From: an uncultured Christensenella sp. | GTDB lineage: Bacteria > Bacillota > Clostridia > Christensenellales > Borkfalkiaceae | NCBI GenBank assembly: GCA_910585785.1 | Contig: CAJUEV010000010.1 | Span: 1 to 46,837 of the forward strand | Direction: 5' to 3' | DNA length: 46,837 nt | Shown here: positions 23,401-31,364 of the stretch, piece after piece | Layout: each line of letters opens with the position of its first letter | Position numbering within the stretch: position 1 is the first letter of the stretch | Notes under the pieces: generated by a model | What the model was told of the DNA's origin: nothing | What the model saw: the letters and a program-made list of their open reading frames with translations, nothing else | Databases searched by the model: none | Position numbers and translations under genes: made by a program

Positions 23401-24387
23401 ATGGAAAATAACCGAAATAAAAAAAACAGTTTGCCCAGTGCGGAAAAAGGTGAAAAAATGCGCACCGTTTCCGTTGGGTTAAATTCCAAAACGGGCGGGT
23501 TGGTGTATTCTGCCGCCGCGGTGGGAGTGCTTGTTTTTTCGCTTATAATCACGCTTATAATAACGGGCGCCAAAATTACGCAGTACAGCGACTTGTATTG
23601 GTGCTTGAATTTTATTGCGTCGCCTTTGGCTATCGCGGCAGCCGTGGGCGCGACGCTTGCCGTCCGCAAAGTACCCTTCAAACACATTTTTCCCGTAAAG
23701 TGCCATCCTAAATATTATCTTATAGGGTTGCTTATTGTTTTCGGAATGTTTTGCTCGCTTAACCAGATTAACGGGCTTATATTGCAACTTTTCGGAAAAG
23801 AACCTACCGAGCATTCTATAAAACTTACCGAATACATTATGGGGCTTTCGGGCGGAAGGGCTGTTTTGGCGCTGCTTATCATTGCGGTGCTTCCTGCAAT
23901 TTTTGAAGAATTGCTTTTCCGCGGCGTTATGCTAAATTGCTGCCGTGAAGAAACGGGCGGAGTTAAAACAATTTTTATAGTCGGTTTTACATTTTCGCTT
24001 ATGCACGGCAATTTAGAGCAGACTGTCTATCAGTTTATTGCGGGTTGTCTGTTCGCCTTCGTCGCCGTCAGGTCGCGTTCGATTTTGCCGTGTATTTTGA
24101 TGCACTTTATAAACAACGCGCTAACCGTTTTTATTTCGCTTTTGGGCGGCTGGGACGAAAGCGGCAACCTTTCGCTTTCAGCGGGCGGAAATATCGCGCT
24201 TATAGTCGTGGGTGCGCTTGCATTGGCGGGCGGAATAATCTGGCTTGTGCTTGATAAAAAATCGACTATGCCCAAAGTCGAAAAAGAAGTAGAAAAAAAC
24301 GGAATAAAAAATTTCTTTATTTTTGCTTCGGGCGGAATAGCGGTGTTCGGCATATTATGGATTTTGTCTGCTTTCGGGGTGGCGTAG
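23401..24387 (+). CDS. CPBP-family intramembrane metalloprotease (CAAX protease-like)
   Basis: The 328-residue membrane protein has the three conserved catalytic motifs of the Abi/CPBP family: Glu169-Glu170-x3-Arg174 in FEELLFRG, His202 in FSLMHGN and His235-x3-Asn239 in LMHFINN, spread over about eight membrane helices. A final segment after residue 265 adds two more helices. Bacterial members process peptides or membrane proteins; the target is unknown. The gene overlaps rlmH by one base. Confidence 0.88.
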   Translation: MENNRNKKNSLPSAEKGEKMRTVSVGLNSKTGGLVYSAAAVGVLVFSLIITLIITGAKITQYSDLYWCLNFIASPLAIAAAVGATLAVRKVPFKHIFPVKCHPKYYLIGLLIVFGMFCSLNQINGLILQLFGKEPTEHSIKLTEYIMGLSGGRAVLALLIIAVLPAIFEELLFRGVMLNCCREETGGVKTIFIVGFTFSLMHGNLEQTVYQFIAGCLFAFVAVRSRSILPCILMHFINNALTVFISLLGGWDESGNLSLSAGGNIALIVVGALALAGGIIWLVLDKKSTMPKVEKEVEKNGIKNFFIFASGGIAVFGILWILSAFGVA

Positions 24388-24824
24388 TGCAAAAAATAAA
24401 CGTTGTCTGCGTAGGCAAAATAAAAGAGGAATTTTACCGCTCCGCAGTGGAAGAATACCTTAAACGGCTTACCCGCTTTGCAAAAGTGGAAGTGCGAGAA
24501 ATTGCGGAAGGCAAAAATCTTGCGGAAGAAGCGGTTTCTTTGCTTAAAGCGTGCAAAGGCGCGGTTTTTGCGTTGTGTATTGAAGGTAAAAAATATTCCA
24601 GCGAAGGGCTTGCCGCCGAGGTGAAAAAACTTTGCGATTGCGGCAAGGAAATAACTTTTATAATAGGTTCTTCCTGCGGGCTTGACATAAGCGTCAAACA
24701 AGCTGCCGACTATAAAATATCGTTTTCGGATATGACTTTTCCCCATCAGTTGATGCGCGTTATATTGTTGGAGCAAATTTATCGCGCGTTTATGATTAAC
24801 AGCGGCAGCGAATATCATAAATAG
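24387..24824 (+). CDS. rlmH: 23S rRNA (pseudouridine-1915 N3) methyltransferase RlmH
   Basis: The 145-residue SPOUT enzyme shows INVVCVGKIKEEFYRSAVEEYLKRL at the N-terminus (seen in two halves), FIIGSSCGLD (about 95-105) for AdoMet binding, and the C-terminal SFSDMTFPHQLMRVILLEQIYRA pattern typical of RlmH. I start at GTG 24387, which overlaps the stop of the protease gene and follows GGGGTGG. In most RlmH the motif reads GGxxG; here it is GSSCG. Confidence 0.92.
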   Translation: MQKINVVCVGKIKEEFYRSAVEEYLKRLTRFAKVEVREIAEGKNLAEEAVSLLKACKGAVFALCIEGKKYSSEGLAAEVKKLCDCGKEITFIIGSSCGLDISVKQAADYKISFSDMTFPHQLMRVILLEQIYRAFMINSGSEYHK

Positions 24825-24887
24825 CGGTTTTTCGCCTTTTTGCGCGTTTAAAAGCATACGTCGCGCTTAAAAAACATATTTTATTAT

Positions 24888-25619
24888 GTGATATATAACG
24901 AAGTCAAAAAGTTTTACGGCGAGTATTGCGGCAAAAAATGCGTAATAGGCTATTCCTGTCAGGGCAGAGAAATTTACGCTTTGCACGTCGGCGAAGTGAC
25001 GGGCAGGCAGTTTATTGCGGTTTACGCCGTTCACGCAAGGGAGTGGATTACCGCGCGCCTTGCTTTAAAACACTTAAAGTCGGGGTTGCGCAGGGGCGGC
25101 GGATGGGTTATACCTTTGCTAAATCCGGACGGCGCCGAGTTTTCGCAAAAGGTTTGCCCTTTGTGGAAGTCAAACGCGCGCGGCGTTGACTTAAATTGCA
25201 ATTTCGACGCCGATTGGGGATGCGGCAGGTTTAACACCAAAATCCGCGGCGGCGAAAACTGCATAGGCGATTATCCTTTTTCCGAGGCGGAAACTTCCGC
25301 CCTGCGCGATTTTACATTAAAAATCCGTCCCGACGTCACCCTAAGTTTCCATACCAAGGGTGAAGAAATTTATTGGGAATACGGCGGGCGTGGCGATAGG
25401 CGCGGCGCGGACGTATTGCAAAAAGTCACGGGGTATGCGGTAAAGCGTATATACGGCTCGTGCGGGGGCTATAAAGATTGGTGCATAAGCAAACTTAAAA
25501 TACCCGCTTACACTATTGAATGCGGCGCCGATAGCCTGAAACACCCCATAAACAAACTTTTCCGATTGAAAAAATGTTATAAAATACTTAAAATTTTTAC
25601 TGAAAATTACTTGTTATGA
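24888..25619 (+). CDS. M14-family zinc carboxypeptidase, cytoplasmic, MpaA-like
   Basis: The 243-residue protein has the M14 zinc ligands His-x2-Glu in VHAREW (about residues 46-49) and a later His in SFHTKG (about 155), with NPDG, SNARGVDLNCNFD and the catalytic Glu in YTIECGAD (about 213). No signal peptide is present and the length matches murein peptide amidase A, which trims muropeptides during wall recycling; hydrolysis of diaminopimelate-containing peptides is a reasonable guess. The start is GTG 24888 without a ribosome site. The stop overlaps tadA (ATGA). Confidence 0.85.
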   Translation: MIYNEVKKFYGEYCGKKCVIGYSCQGREIYALHVGEVTGRQFIAVYAVHAREWITARLALKHLKSGLRRGGGWVIPLLNPDGAEFSQKVCPLWKSNARGVDLNCNFDADWGCGRFNTKIRGGENCIGDYPFSEAETSALRDFTLKIRPDVTLSFHTKGEEIYWEYGGRGDRRGADVLQKVTGYAVKRIYGSCGGYKDWCISKLKIPAYTIECGADSLKHPINKLFRLKKCYKILKIFTENYLL

Positions 25620-26113
25620 AAGAAAAATTTATGAAAGCCGCGTTAAAGCGTGCAAAAAAAGCGTTGCTTGCGGGGGAAGTTCCCATAGGCGCGGTTGTGG
25701 TTCTTGACGGAAAGGTAATTTCCGGCGGATACAACAAACGCACAAAAAAGCAGATAGCAACTGCGCACGCGGAAATCGAGGCAATAGAAAAAGCGTGTAA
25801 AAAACTTAAAAGCTGGCGAATTCCCGAGTGCGAAATTTACGTCACGTTAGAGCCGTGCCCTATGTGTCTGGGTGCAATGCTTAACGCCCGCATAAAAAAA
25901 GTGTATTTCGGCGCTTACGAGGCGAAGGGCAGGTCGATGACTAACGAACTCGCCGCGTCAAATCTTTTAAACCACACGTTGCAGGTGGAAGGGGGAGTGC
26001 TTGAAAAAGAGTGCGCCGAAATTCTTTCCGCCTTCTTTTCTGATATGCGTGCGCGCGAAAAAGCCGCCAAACTTTGCTTGCAAGAAAGTAACAGCGAGGA
26101 TTGCGCAAAGTAA
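25616..26113 (+). CDS. tadA: tRNA-specific adenosine deaminase TadA
   Basis: The 165-residue enzyme converts A34 to inosine in tRNA-Arg(ACG). It has the zinc site HAE (about residue 55, Glu proton shuttle) and PCPMCLGAM (about 83-91), with GEVPIGAVVV at the N-terminus. The start overlaps the end of the carboxypeptidase gene by four bases. Confidence 0.95.
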   Translation: MKEKFMKAALKRAKKALLAGEVPIGAVVVLDGKVISGGYNKRTKKQIATAHAEIEAIEKACKKLKSWRIPECEIYVTLEPCPMCLGAMLNARIKKVYFGAYEAKGRSMTNELAASNLLNHTLQVEGGVLEKECAEILSAFFSDMRAREKAAKLCLQESNSEDCAK

Positions 26114-26137
26114 CAAAATAAAATTTGGGCAACTTAG

Positions 26138-26166
26138 TTGACTTTATCTGCGCTTGTATATAAAAT
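26138..26166 (+). promoter_or_regulatory. Sigma-A promoter of prs
   Basis: TTGACT (26138-26143), 17 bp, TAAAAT (26161-26166), about 80 bp before the prs start. Confidence 0.75.
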
Positions 26167-26247
26167 AGAAAAGAACAGATTTTTACGTTACGGAAAAAAA
26201 AGAGGGTAAACTCTTTTAAAATACAATTCTTTCGGAGGAAAACCTTA

Positions 26248-27195
26248 ATGATTAACCACGGCAACGAAATTAAAATCTTTTCGGGCAATTCAAACAGACC
26301 GCTTGCCGAAGCGATTGCCGCAAAACTGAACACTACGCTCGGCGATATGGAAGTAACGCATTTTTCCGACGGTGAAATTTACGTTCGCTTTGCAGAAACC
26401 ATTCGCGGAATGGACGTATTCCTCGTTCAGTCCACAAGCTATCCTGTAAACACCAACCTGATGGAATTGCTGATTATGATTGACGCTGCAAGACGTGCAA
26501 GCGCGGGAAGAATAACCGCGGTAATACCCTATTTCGGTTATGCCCGTCAGGACAGAAAAGCACGCTCGCGCGAGCCGATTACGGCAAAACTCGTTGCCAA
26601 TCTTATAACCTCCGCAGGCGCGGACAGAGTCCTCACTATGGATTTGCACTGTATGCAGATTCAGGGCTTCTTCGATATTCCGCTGGACAACCTTGTCGGC
26701 GGCCCCACGCTTTATAACTATTTCAAACCGAAAGTTGACGATAACTTCGTCGTAGTTTCCCCCGATATAGGCTCGGTTGCAAGGGCAAGAAAAGTCGCAG
26801 CCAGAATGGACGCGAAAATGGCTATTATAGACAAGCGCCGTCCCAAAGCAAACGTAATGGAAGTTATGAATATAATCGGCGACGTAAAAGGCAAAAATTG
26901 CCTTATGGTCGACGATATGATAGACACCGCGGGAACGATAGTTCAGGGTGCGAAAGCGCTTAAAGAAGCGGGCGCCAAAAATATTTACGCCTGCTGCTCG
27001 CACGGGGTTTTATCCGGTCCCGCAATAGAAAGACTTGCCGCTTCGCCTATAAACGAGCTTGCAATTCTCGATACAATCAATATCCCCAAGGATAAAATGC
27101 TTCCCATTTTCAAAATAATTTCCACAGCGCCGATATTTGCTTCGGCAATAGAAAACGTATATCTCGATAAGTCGATGTCCAAAATTTACGACTGA
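26248..27195 (+). CDS. prs: Ribose-phosphate pyrophosphokinase
   Basis: The 315-residue enzyme makes PRPP from ribose 5-phosphate and ATP. Seen are the FSGNSNRPLAEAIA N-terminus, the DLHCMQIQGFFDIPLDNL loop (about 130-148), the flexible KRRP segment (about 193) and the PRPP-binding VDDMIDTAGTI (about 217-227). It has GGAGG 8 nt before the ATG, its own promoter, and a terminator after it. Confidence 0.97.
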   Translation: MINHGNEIKIFSGNSNRPLAEAIAAKLNTTLGDMEVTHFSDGEIYVRFAETIRGMDVFLVQSTSYPVNTNLMELLIMIDAARRASAGRITAVIPYFGYARQDRKARSREPITAKLVANLITSAGADRVLTMDLHCMQIQGFFDIPLDNLVGGPTLYNYFKPKVDDNFVVVSPDIGSVARARKVAARMDAKMAIIDKRRPKANVMEVMNIIGDVKGKNCLMVDDMIDTAGTIVQGAKALKEAGAKNIYACCSHGVLSGPAIERLAASPINELAILDTINIPKDKMLPIFKIISTAPIFASAIENVYLDKSMSKIYD

Positions 27196-27221
27196 TTTTC
27201 GGGGAATGACGCAAACAAACG

Positions 27222-27248
27222 AAAGCCGCTTTAAAACGCGGCTTTTTT
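27222..27248 (+). terminator. Terminator after prs
   Basis: AAAGCCGC and GCGGCTTT form a stem with an 8-nt loop and a T run. Confidence 0.85.
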
Positions 27249-27263
27249 AAAGGGAAAATAAAT

Positions 27264-27827
27264 ATGTTTATTATAGTCGGGTTGGGCAATCCGGACGAAA
27301 AGTATTTGAAAACTTTTCACAATATGGGTTATATCGCGGCGGGAGACGTCGCCGATAAACTAGGTGTAAAATTCAAAAAAAAGGAATGCGAGTCGTACGT
27401 TGCGGAAGCAAATATTTCGGGCGAAAAAGTGATAATCGCGCGCCCCGTAACGTATATGAACGCAAGCGGACGCGCCGTAAAACAGTTGCTTGCAAAGTAC
27501 AAAACGGACGTTTCTCATCTTATTGTAATTTACGACGATTACGATTTGCCGAAAGGCAGCGTGCGCATACGTCCTTCGGGCAGCGCAGGCACGCATAACG
27601 GAATGCGCTCTGTAATAGCGGAAACGGGCTCGCAAAATTTTACCCGCATTCGCATAGGCATCCGCGACAAGGAAGTTAATATTCCTATAATCAATTACGT
27701 CCTTTCGGAAGTGAGAAAGGAAGATTACGAGTTGTTTGTTTCTGCTTGCAGGCGCGCCGCGGACGCCGCCGTAGCCATTGCAGGCGGCAAAGCGGTTGAA
27801 AACGTAATGACCGAGTTTAACGGTTAA
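27264..27827 (+). CDS. pth: Peptidyl-tRNA hydrolase
   Basis: The 187-residue enzyme frees tRNA from stalled peptidyl-tRNA. It has GLGNPDEKYLKTFHNMGY with the catalytic His19 and the YDDYDLP motif with Asp near residue 92, then GSAGTHNGMRS (about 110). An AAAGGG site precedes the ATG. It lies directly before mfd, a common order in Firmicutes. Confidence 0.96.
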   Translation: MFIIVGLGNPDEKYLKTFHNMGYIAAGDVADKLGVKFKKKECESYVAEANISGEKVIIARPVTYMNASGRAVKQLLAKYKTDVSHLIVIYDDYDLPKGSVRIRPSGSAGTHNGMRSVIAETGSQNFTRIRIGIRDKEVNIPIINYVLSEVRKEDYELFVSACRRAADAAVAIAGGKAVENVMTEFNG

Positions 27828-27865
27828 AGTACGCAAAATTATAATTGTTTAAGCAAAGGAACGGT

Positions 27866-30800
27866 TTGAAGGACAATTTTTTTACTTACAAAAATTTAGG
27901 CGGGGATTTGCCCGCAATAGAAGAAGATATCCGCCTCGGCACGCCGACGGCGGCTTTCGGTTTATCGGACGCGCATAAATACCTCGTCGCGTCTTTGACG
28001 TGCGGAAAAATGCTGTACGTGTGCGCGGACGCCGTTTCCGCAGGGCGCGCATACGAAGCAATTTCCGTGCTCTCCGGTAAAAAGTGCGCGTATCTTAACG
28101 CCAAAGACGACGTGGTTTTATATAAGGACGCGCTTTCCAAAGACTCGCTATACCGCAGGATATGCGCCGTTTACTCGCTTTTGCACGGCGCCGATTACGT
28201 CGTTTGCGAAATTGAAGCGCTTATGCAGCTTTTCCCCGCCGATATTCCCGCTGTAACCGTAAAAACAGGCGAGGAGGAAGATTATTCTTCTTTGCCTGAA
28301 AAACTTGTTAAAATGGGCTACGCCCGCGAATATGCCGCGGATAATAAAGGAAGTTTCGCCGTCCGCGGTGATATTCTGGATATTTTCCCGATTAATTCTG
28401 AAAATCCCGTTCGCATAGATTTCTTCGGCGATACTGTCGAAAAAATCCGCCCTTACGACTCGGTAAGCGGCGAAAGGCTTGAAGAAATTTCAGAGATTAC
28501 TATAATTGCGGCAACCGACGCGTTTTTCAACGGCGGCGATGTTGAAAATATCAAAAAGACAATAGCGGCGGAAGTTAAAAGAAGCCGCAACCTTAAAGCG
28601 TATGAAAGGGGCAAGGCGATAGAAAGCGATTTGTGCGCAAAACTTGATATGGGCTTGCCTTTTGCGGGTGCTTGCTTTGTGGCTCCGCTTTTAAATTCGT
28701 CGCGCACTATATTCGATTTATTGCCGAAAAACTCGGTTATAATTCTGGACGAATGCAAGCAGATAAGCGACAGAATGACCGCTTTGTATAAGGAGCATTG
28801 CGAACGCGCGGAAGAATTGCAAAACGGCGGCGAGGCGTTTTCATTTTCGATAAATCAGCTTCTCTCTCCCGAAATTGTGGTTGAAAATTTTTCAAACTAC
28901 CGCAATTTGGCGGTGCAGACGTTCACTTCGTCCACGGCGTTTTTCCGCCCGTTAAGGACGTACAGTCTTCACTCTACTCCGTCGCCTTCATATCTTAACG
29001 CTATGCCCCAGTTCGTCGCGGATTGCAAAAGCTGGATTTCAAACGGCTATCGAGTGCTTGCGTTTACCGGAAGTTTAAACCGTTCGGATAAACTTTGCGA
29101 CGAGTTAAACGACGCATATCTGCCGGTCTATCCCGTTCCCGACAGGCTTGAAGCGCTTCGCGGCGTTTCGGTCTGCTCGCAAGAACTTGCCCACGGTCTG
29201 GTTTTGCACGAATGTAAAACCGCGATAATCGGCAGCGGAGATTTATATATAAAAGCCGTGACAAAGCGCCTTAAAAAGCGCCGCGGCGATATGTTTGTAG
29301 CGCCTGAAATTGGCGACTTTTGCGTGCACGAAAAACACGGCGTAGGCAAAATTACCGGCACCGAAAAAATCGAAACCACGGACGGCATAAAGGAGTATAT
29401 TTCCATCGAGTATAAGGGCGGGGATATGCTTTACGTCCCCGTCGAGCAAATGGATATACTGTCCAAGTACGTGGGCGAACAAAACCCTTCGCTTTCAAAA
29501 ATAGGGGGTGCGGAGTTTGAACGCGTAAAAGAGCGCGTCAGGCAGTCGATAAAGTCGCTTGCGTTCGATTTGAAAGAATTGTACGCCAAGCGTCGCGCTC
29601 AATGCGGATTCCGCTTTCCCGAAAACGTTGCTATGATGGACGAGTTTGAAAGCGCTTTCGGTTATGAGGAAACAGCCGACCAACTGACTTCGATAGAAGA
29701 AATCAAGGCGGATATGTGCTCGGAAAAAGTTATGGACAGACTTTTGTGCGGCGACGTCGGTTACGGCAAAACGGAAGTCGCGCTGCGCGCCGTGTACCTT
29801 TGCGTTCTCGGCGGCAAGCAGGCGGCGATAATGTGTCCCAGCACGGTGCTTTCCGAGCAGCACTACAATACCGCGGCAGAAAGGTTTAAAGAATTCGGCG
29901 TGCGCGTGGAAGTGCTTAATCGTTTCCGCACACCGGCGCAGCAGGCAAGGACGCTTGAAGCAATTCAGCGCGGCGACGCGGATTTGGTTATAGGCACGCA
30001 CAGGCTTTTGTCCGCGGACGTCAAATTTAAAGATTTGGGACTTTTGGTGCTTGACGAGGAGCAGCGCTTCGGCGTGGAGCACAAGGAAAAAATAAAACAC
30101 ATAAAAAAGGACGTGGACTGTCTTACTATGACGGCAACGCCCATACCGCGCACGTTGCATATGTCCCTTGCGGGAATACGCGACATAAGCACTATAAGCA
30201 CCCCTCCGCAAAAGCGCCTGCCCGTACAAACTTACGTTGTGGAAGAAAGCGAAACTTTAATACGCGACGCGGTTTTGCGCGAAATTGCCCGCGGCGGACA
30301 GGTTTTTATACTTTACAACAGGGTTGAAACAATTTCTCGGTTTGCGGGCAGAATTGCGGAAATAATTCCCGAAGCCAAAGTTTGTTATGCGCACGGAAGA
30401 ATGGAAAGGGAAACGCTTGAAAATTCTGTTTTCTCTTTTTACCGCAACGAAAAAAACGTTTTGGTCACCACGACGATAATAGAAAACGGCATAGACTTGC
30501 CTAACGCTAACACGATAATCGTAATAGATTCCGACCGCTTGGGCATCTCGCAGCTATATCAGTTGCGCGGCAGAGTTGGAAGGGGGGCAAGGCTTGCGCA
30601 GGCTTACTTCACCTTCAAGCCCGATAAGGTGCTTACAAGCGACGCTTCCGAAAGACTTAAAGCCATTATGCGTTTTACCGAACTCGGTTCGGGATTTAAA
30701 ATAGCTATGCGCGATTTGGAAATTCGCGGCGCGGGCAACGTGCTGGGAGCCGAACAGCACGGGCATATGGATAAAGTCGGTTACGAACTTTATTCAAAAC

Positions 30801-31279
30801 TTTTAAAGGAAGAACTCACGGGCGAAAAACAGCTTTCAACCGAACTTGAAATAAAGACATCCGCGTACCTGCCTGAAAAATACATAGAAAGCAGCGCGGG
30901 AAGACTTGACTGCTATAAGCAGATTGCCGAAATTCGCTCGGTTGAAGATTATAAACGAGTCCTGACCTCTATCGAGGACAATTACGGACCGATGCCGCAG
31001 GAAGTTTTGAATTTGCTTATAATAGCGGTGCTCAAATCTTACGCGTCCAAATTCAACGTCAAAAAAATATGCGTGGACGGCGCGGAAGGCTCGCTTGAAC
31101 TTCCTTCTGTAAATTCTCTGGAAGACGCGCGGCTTGCCGCCGCGCTGGACAAATATGCGGGCAAAGTAAAACTATCTATGGCAAAAGCGCCGCTGGTTGT
31201 GTTTCCGCCGCGGCAAAACGCTTCTAAAACAATGCTTGATATGACAAAATTTTTAAAATTTGCGTTAAGTTTTAACTAA
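27866..31279 (+). CDS. mfd: Transcription-repair coupling factor Mfd
   Basis: The 1137-residue protein has a UvrB-like N-terminal module, a CarD-like RNA-polymerase interaction domain (from about residue 481, GDFCVHEKHGVG), a DNA translocase with Walker A GDVGYGKTE (about 628) and DEEQ box (about 729), and the C-terminal TRCF domain that masks UvrA binding. It removes stalled RNA polymerase and recruits UvrA. I start at TTG 27866, 5 nt after AAAGGA; a TTG at 27845 in the same frame lacks a ribosome site. Confidence 0.96.
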   Translation: MKDNFFTYKNLGGDLPAIEEDIRLGTPTAAFGLSDAHKYLVASLTCGKMLYVCADAVSAGRAYEAISVLSGKKCAYLNAKDDVVLYKDALSKDSLYRRICAVYSLLHGADYVVCEIEALMQLFPADIPAVTVKTGEEEDYSSLPEKLVKMGYAREYAADNKGSFAVRGDILDIFPINSENPVRIDFFGDTVEKIRPYDSVSGERLEEISEITIIAATDAFFNGGDVENIKKTIAAEVKRSRNLKAYERGKAIESDLCAKLDMGLPFAGACFVAPLLNSSRTIFDLLPKNSVIILDECKQISDRMTALYKEHCERAEELQNGGEAFSFSINQLLSPEIVVENFSNYRNLAVQTFTSSTAFFRPLRTYSLHSTPSPSYLNAMPQFVADCKSWISNGYRVLAFTGSLNRSDKLCDELNDAYLPVYPVPDRLEALRGVSVCSQELAHGLVLHECKTAIIGSGDLYIKAVTKRLKKRRGDMFVAPEIGDFCVHEKHGVGKITGTEKIETTDGIKEYISIEYKGGDMLYVPVEQMDILSKYVGEQNPSLSKIGGAEFERVKERVRQSIKSLAFDLKELYAKRRAQCGFRFPENVAMMDEFESAFGYEETADQLTSIEEIKADMCSEKVMDRLLCGDVGYGKTEVALRAVYLCVLGGKQAAIMCPSTVLSEQHYNTAAERFKEFGVRVEVLNRFRTPAQQARTLEAIQRGDADLVIGTHRLLSADVKFKDLGLLVLDEEQRFGVEHKEKIKHIKKDVDCLTMTATPIPRTLHMSLAGIRDISTISTPPQKRLPVQTYVVEESETLIRDAVLREIARGGQVFILYNRVETISRFAGRIAEIIPEAKVCYAHGRMERETLENSVFSFYRNEKNVLVTTTIIENGIDLPNANTIIVIDSDRLGISQLYQLRGRVGRGARLAQAYFTFKPDKVLTSDASERLKAIMRFTELGSGFKIAMRDLEIRGAGNVLGAEQHGHMDKVGYELYSKLLKEELTGEKQLSTELEIKTSAYLPEKYIESSAGRLDCYKQIAEIRSVEDYKRVLTSIEDNYGPMPQEVLNLLIIAVLKSYASKFNVKKICVDGAEGSLELPSVNSLEDARLAAALDKYAGKVKLSMAKAPLVVFPPRQNASKTMLDMTKFLKFALSFN

Positions 31280-31295
31280 AATTCACAAAAAAGAT

Positions 31296-31324
31296 TTGCT
31301 ATCACGTCAAAAATGATTTATAAT
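31296..31324 (+). promoter_or_regulatory. Promoter of the PrsA-like lipoprotein gene
   Basis: TTGCTA (31296-31301), 17 bp, TATAAT (31319-31324). Confidence 0.75.
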
Positions 31325-31364
31325 AGTTAAGTATTTCAAAGCACAATCTTTTGGAGAAAACCAA

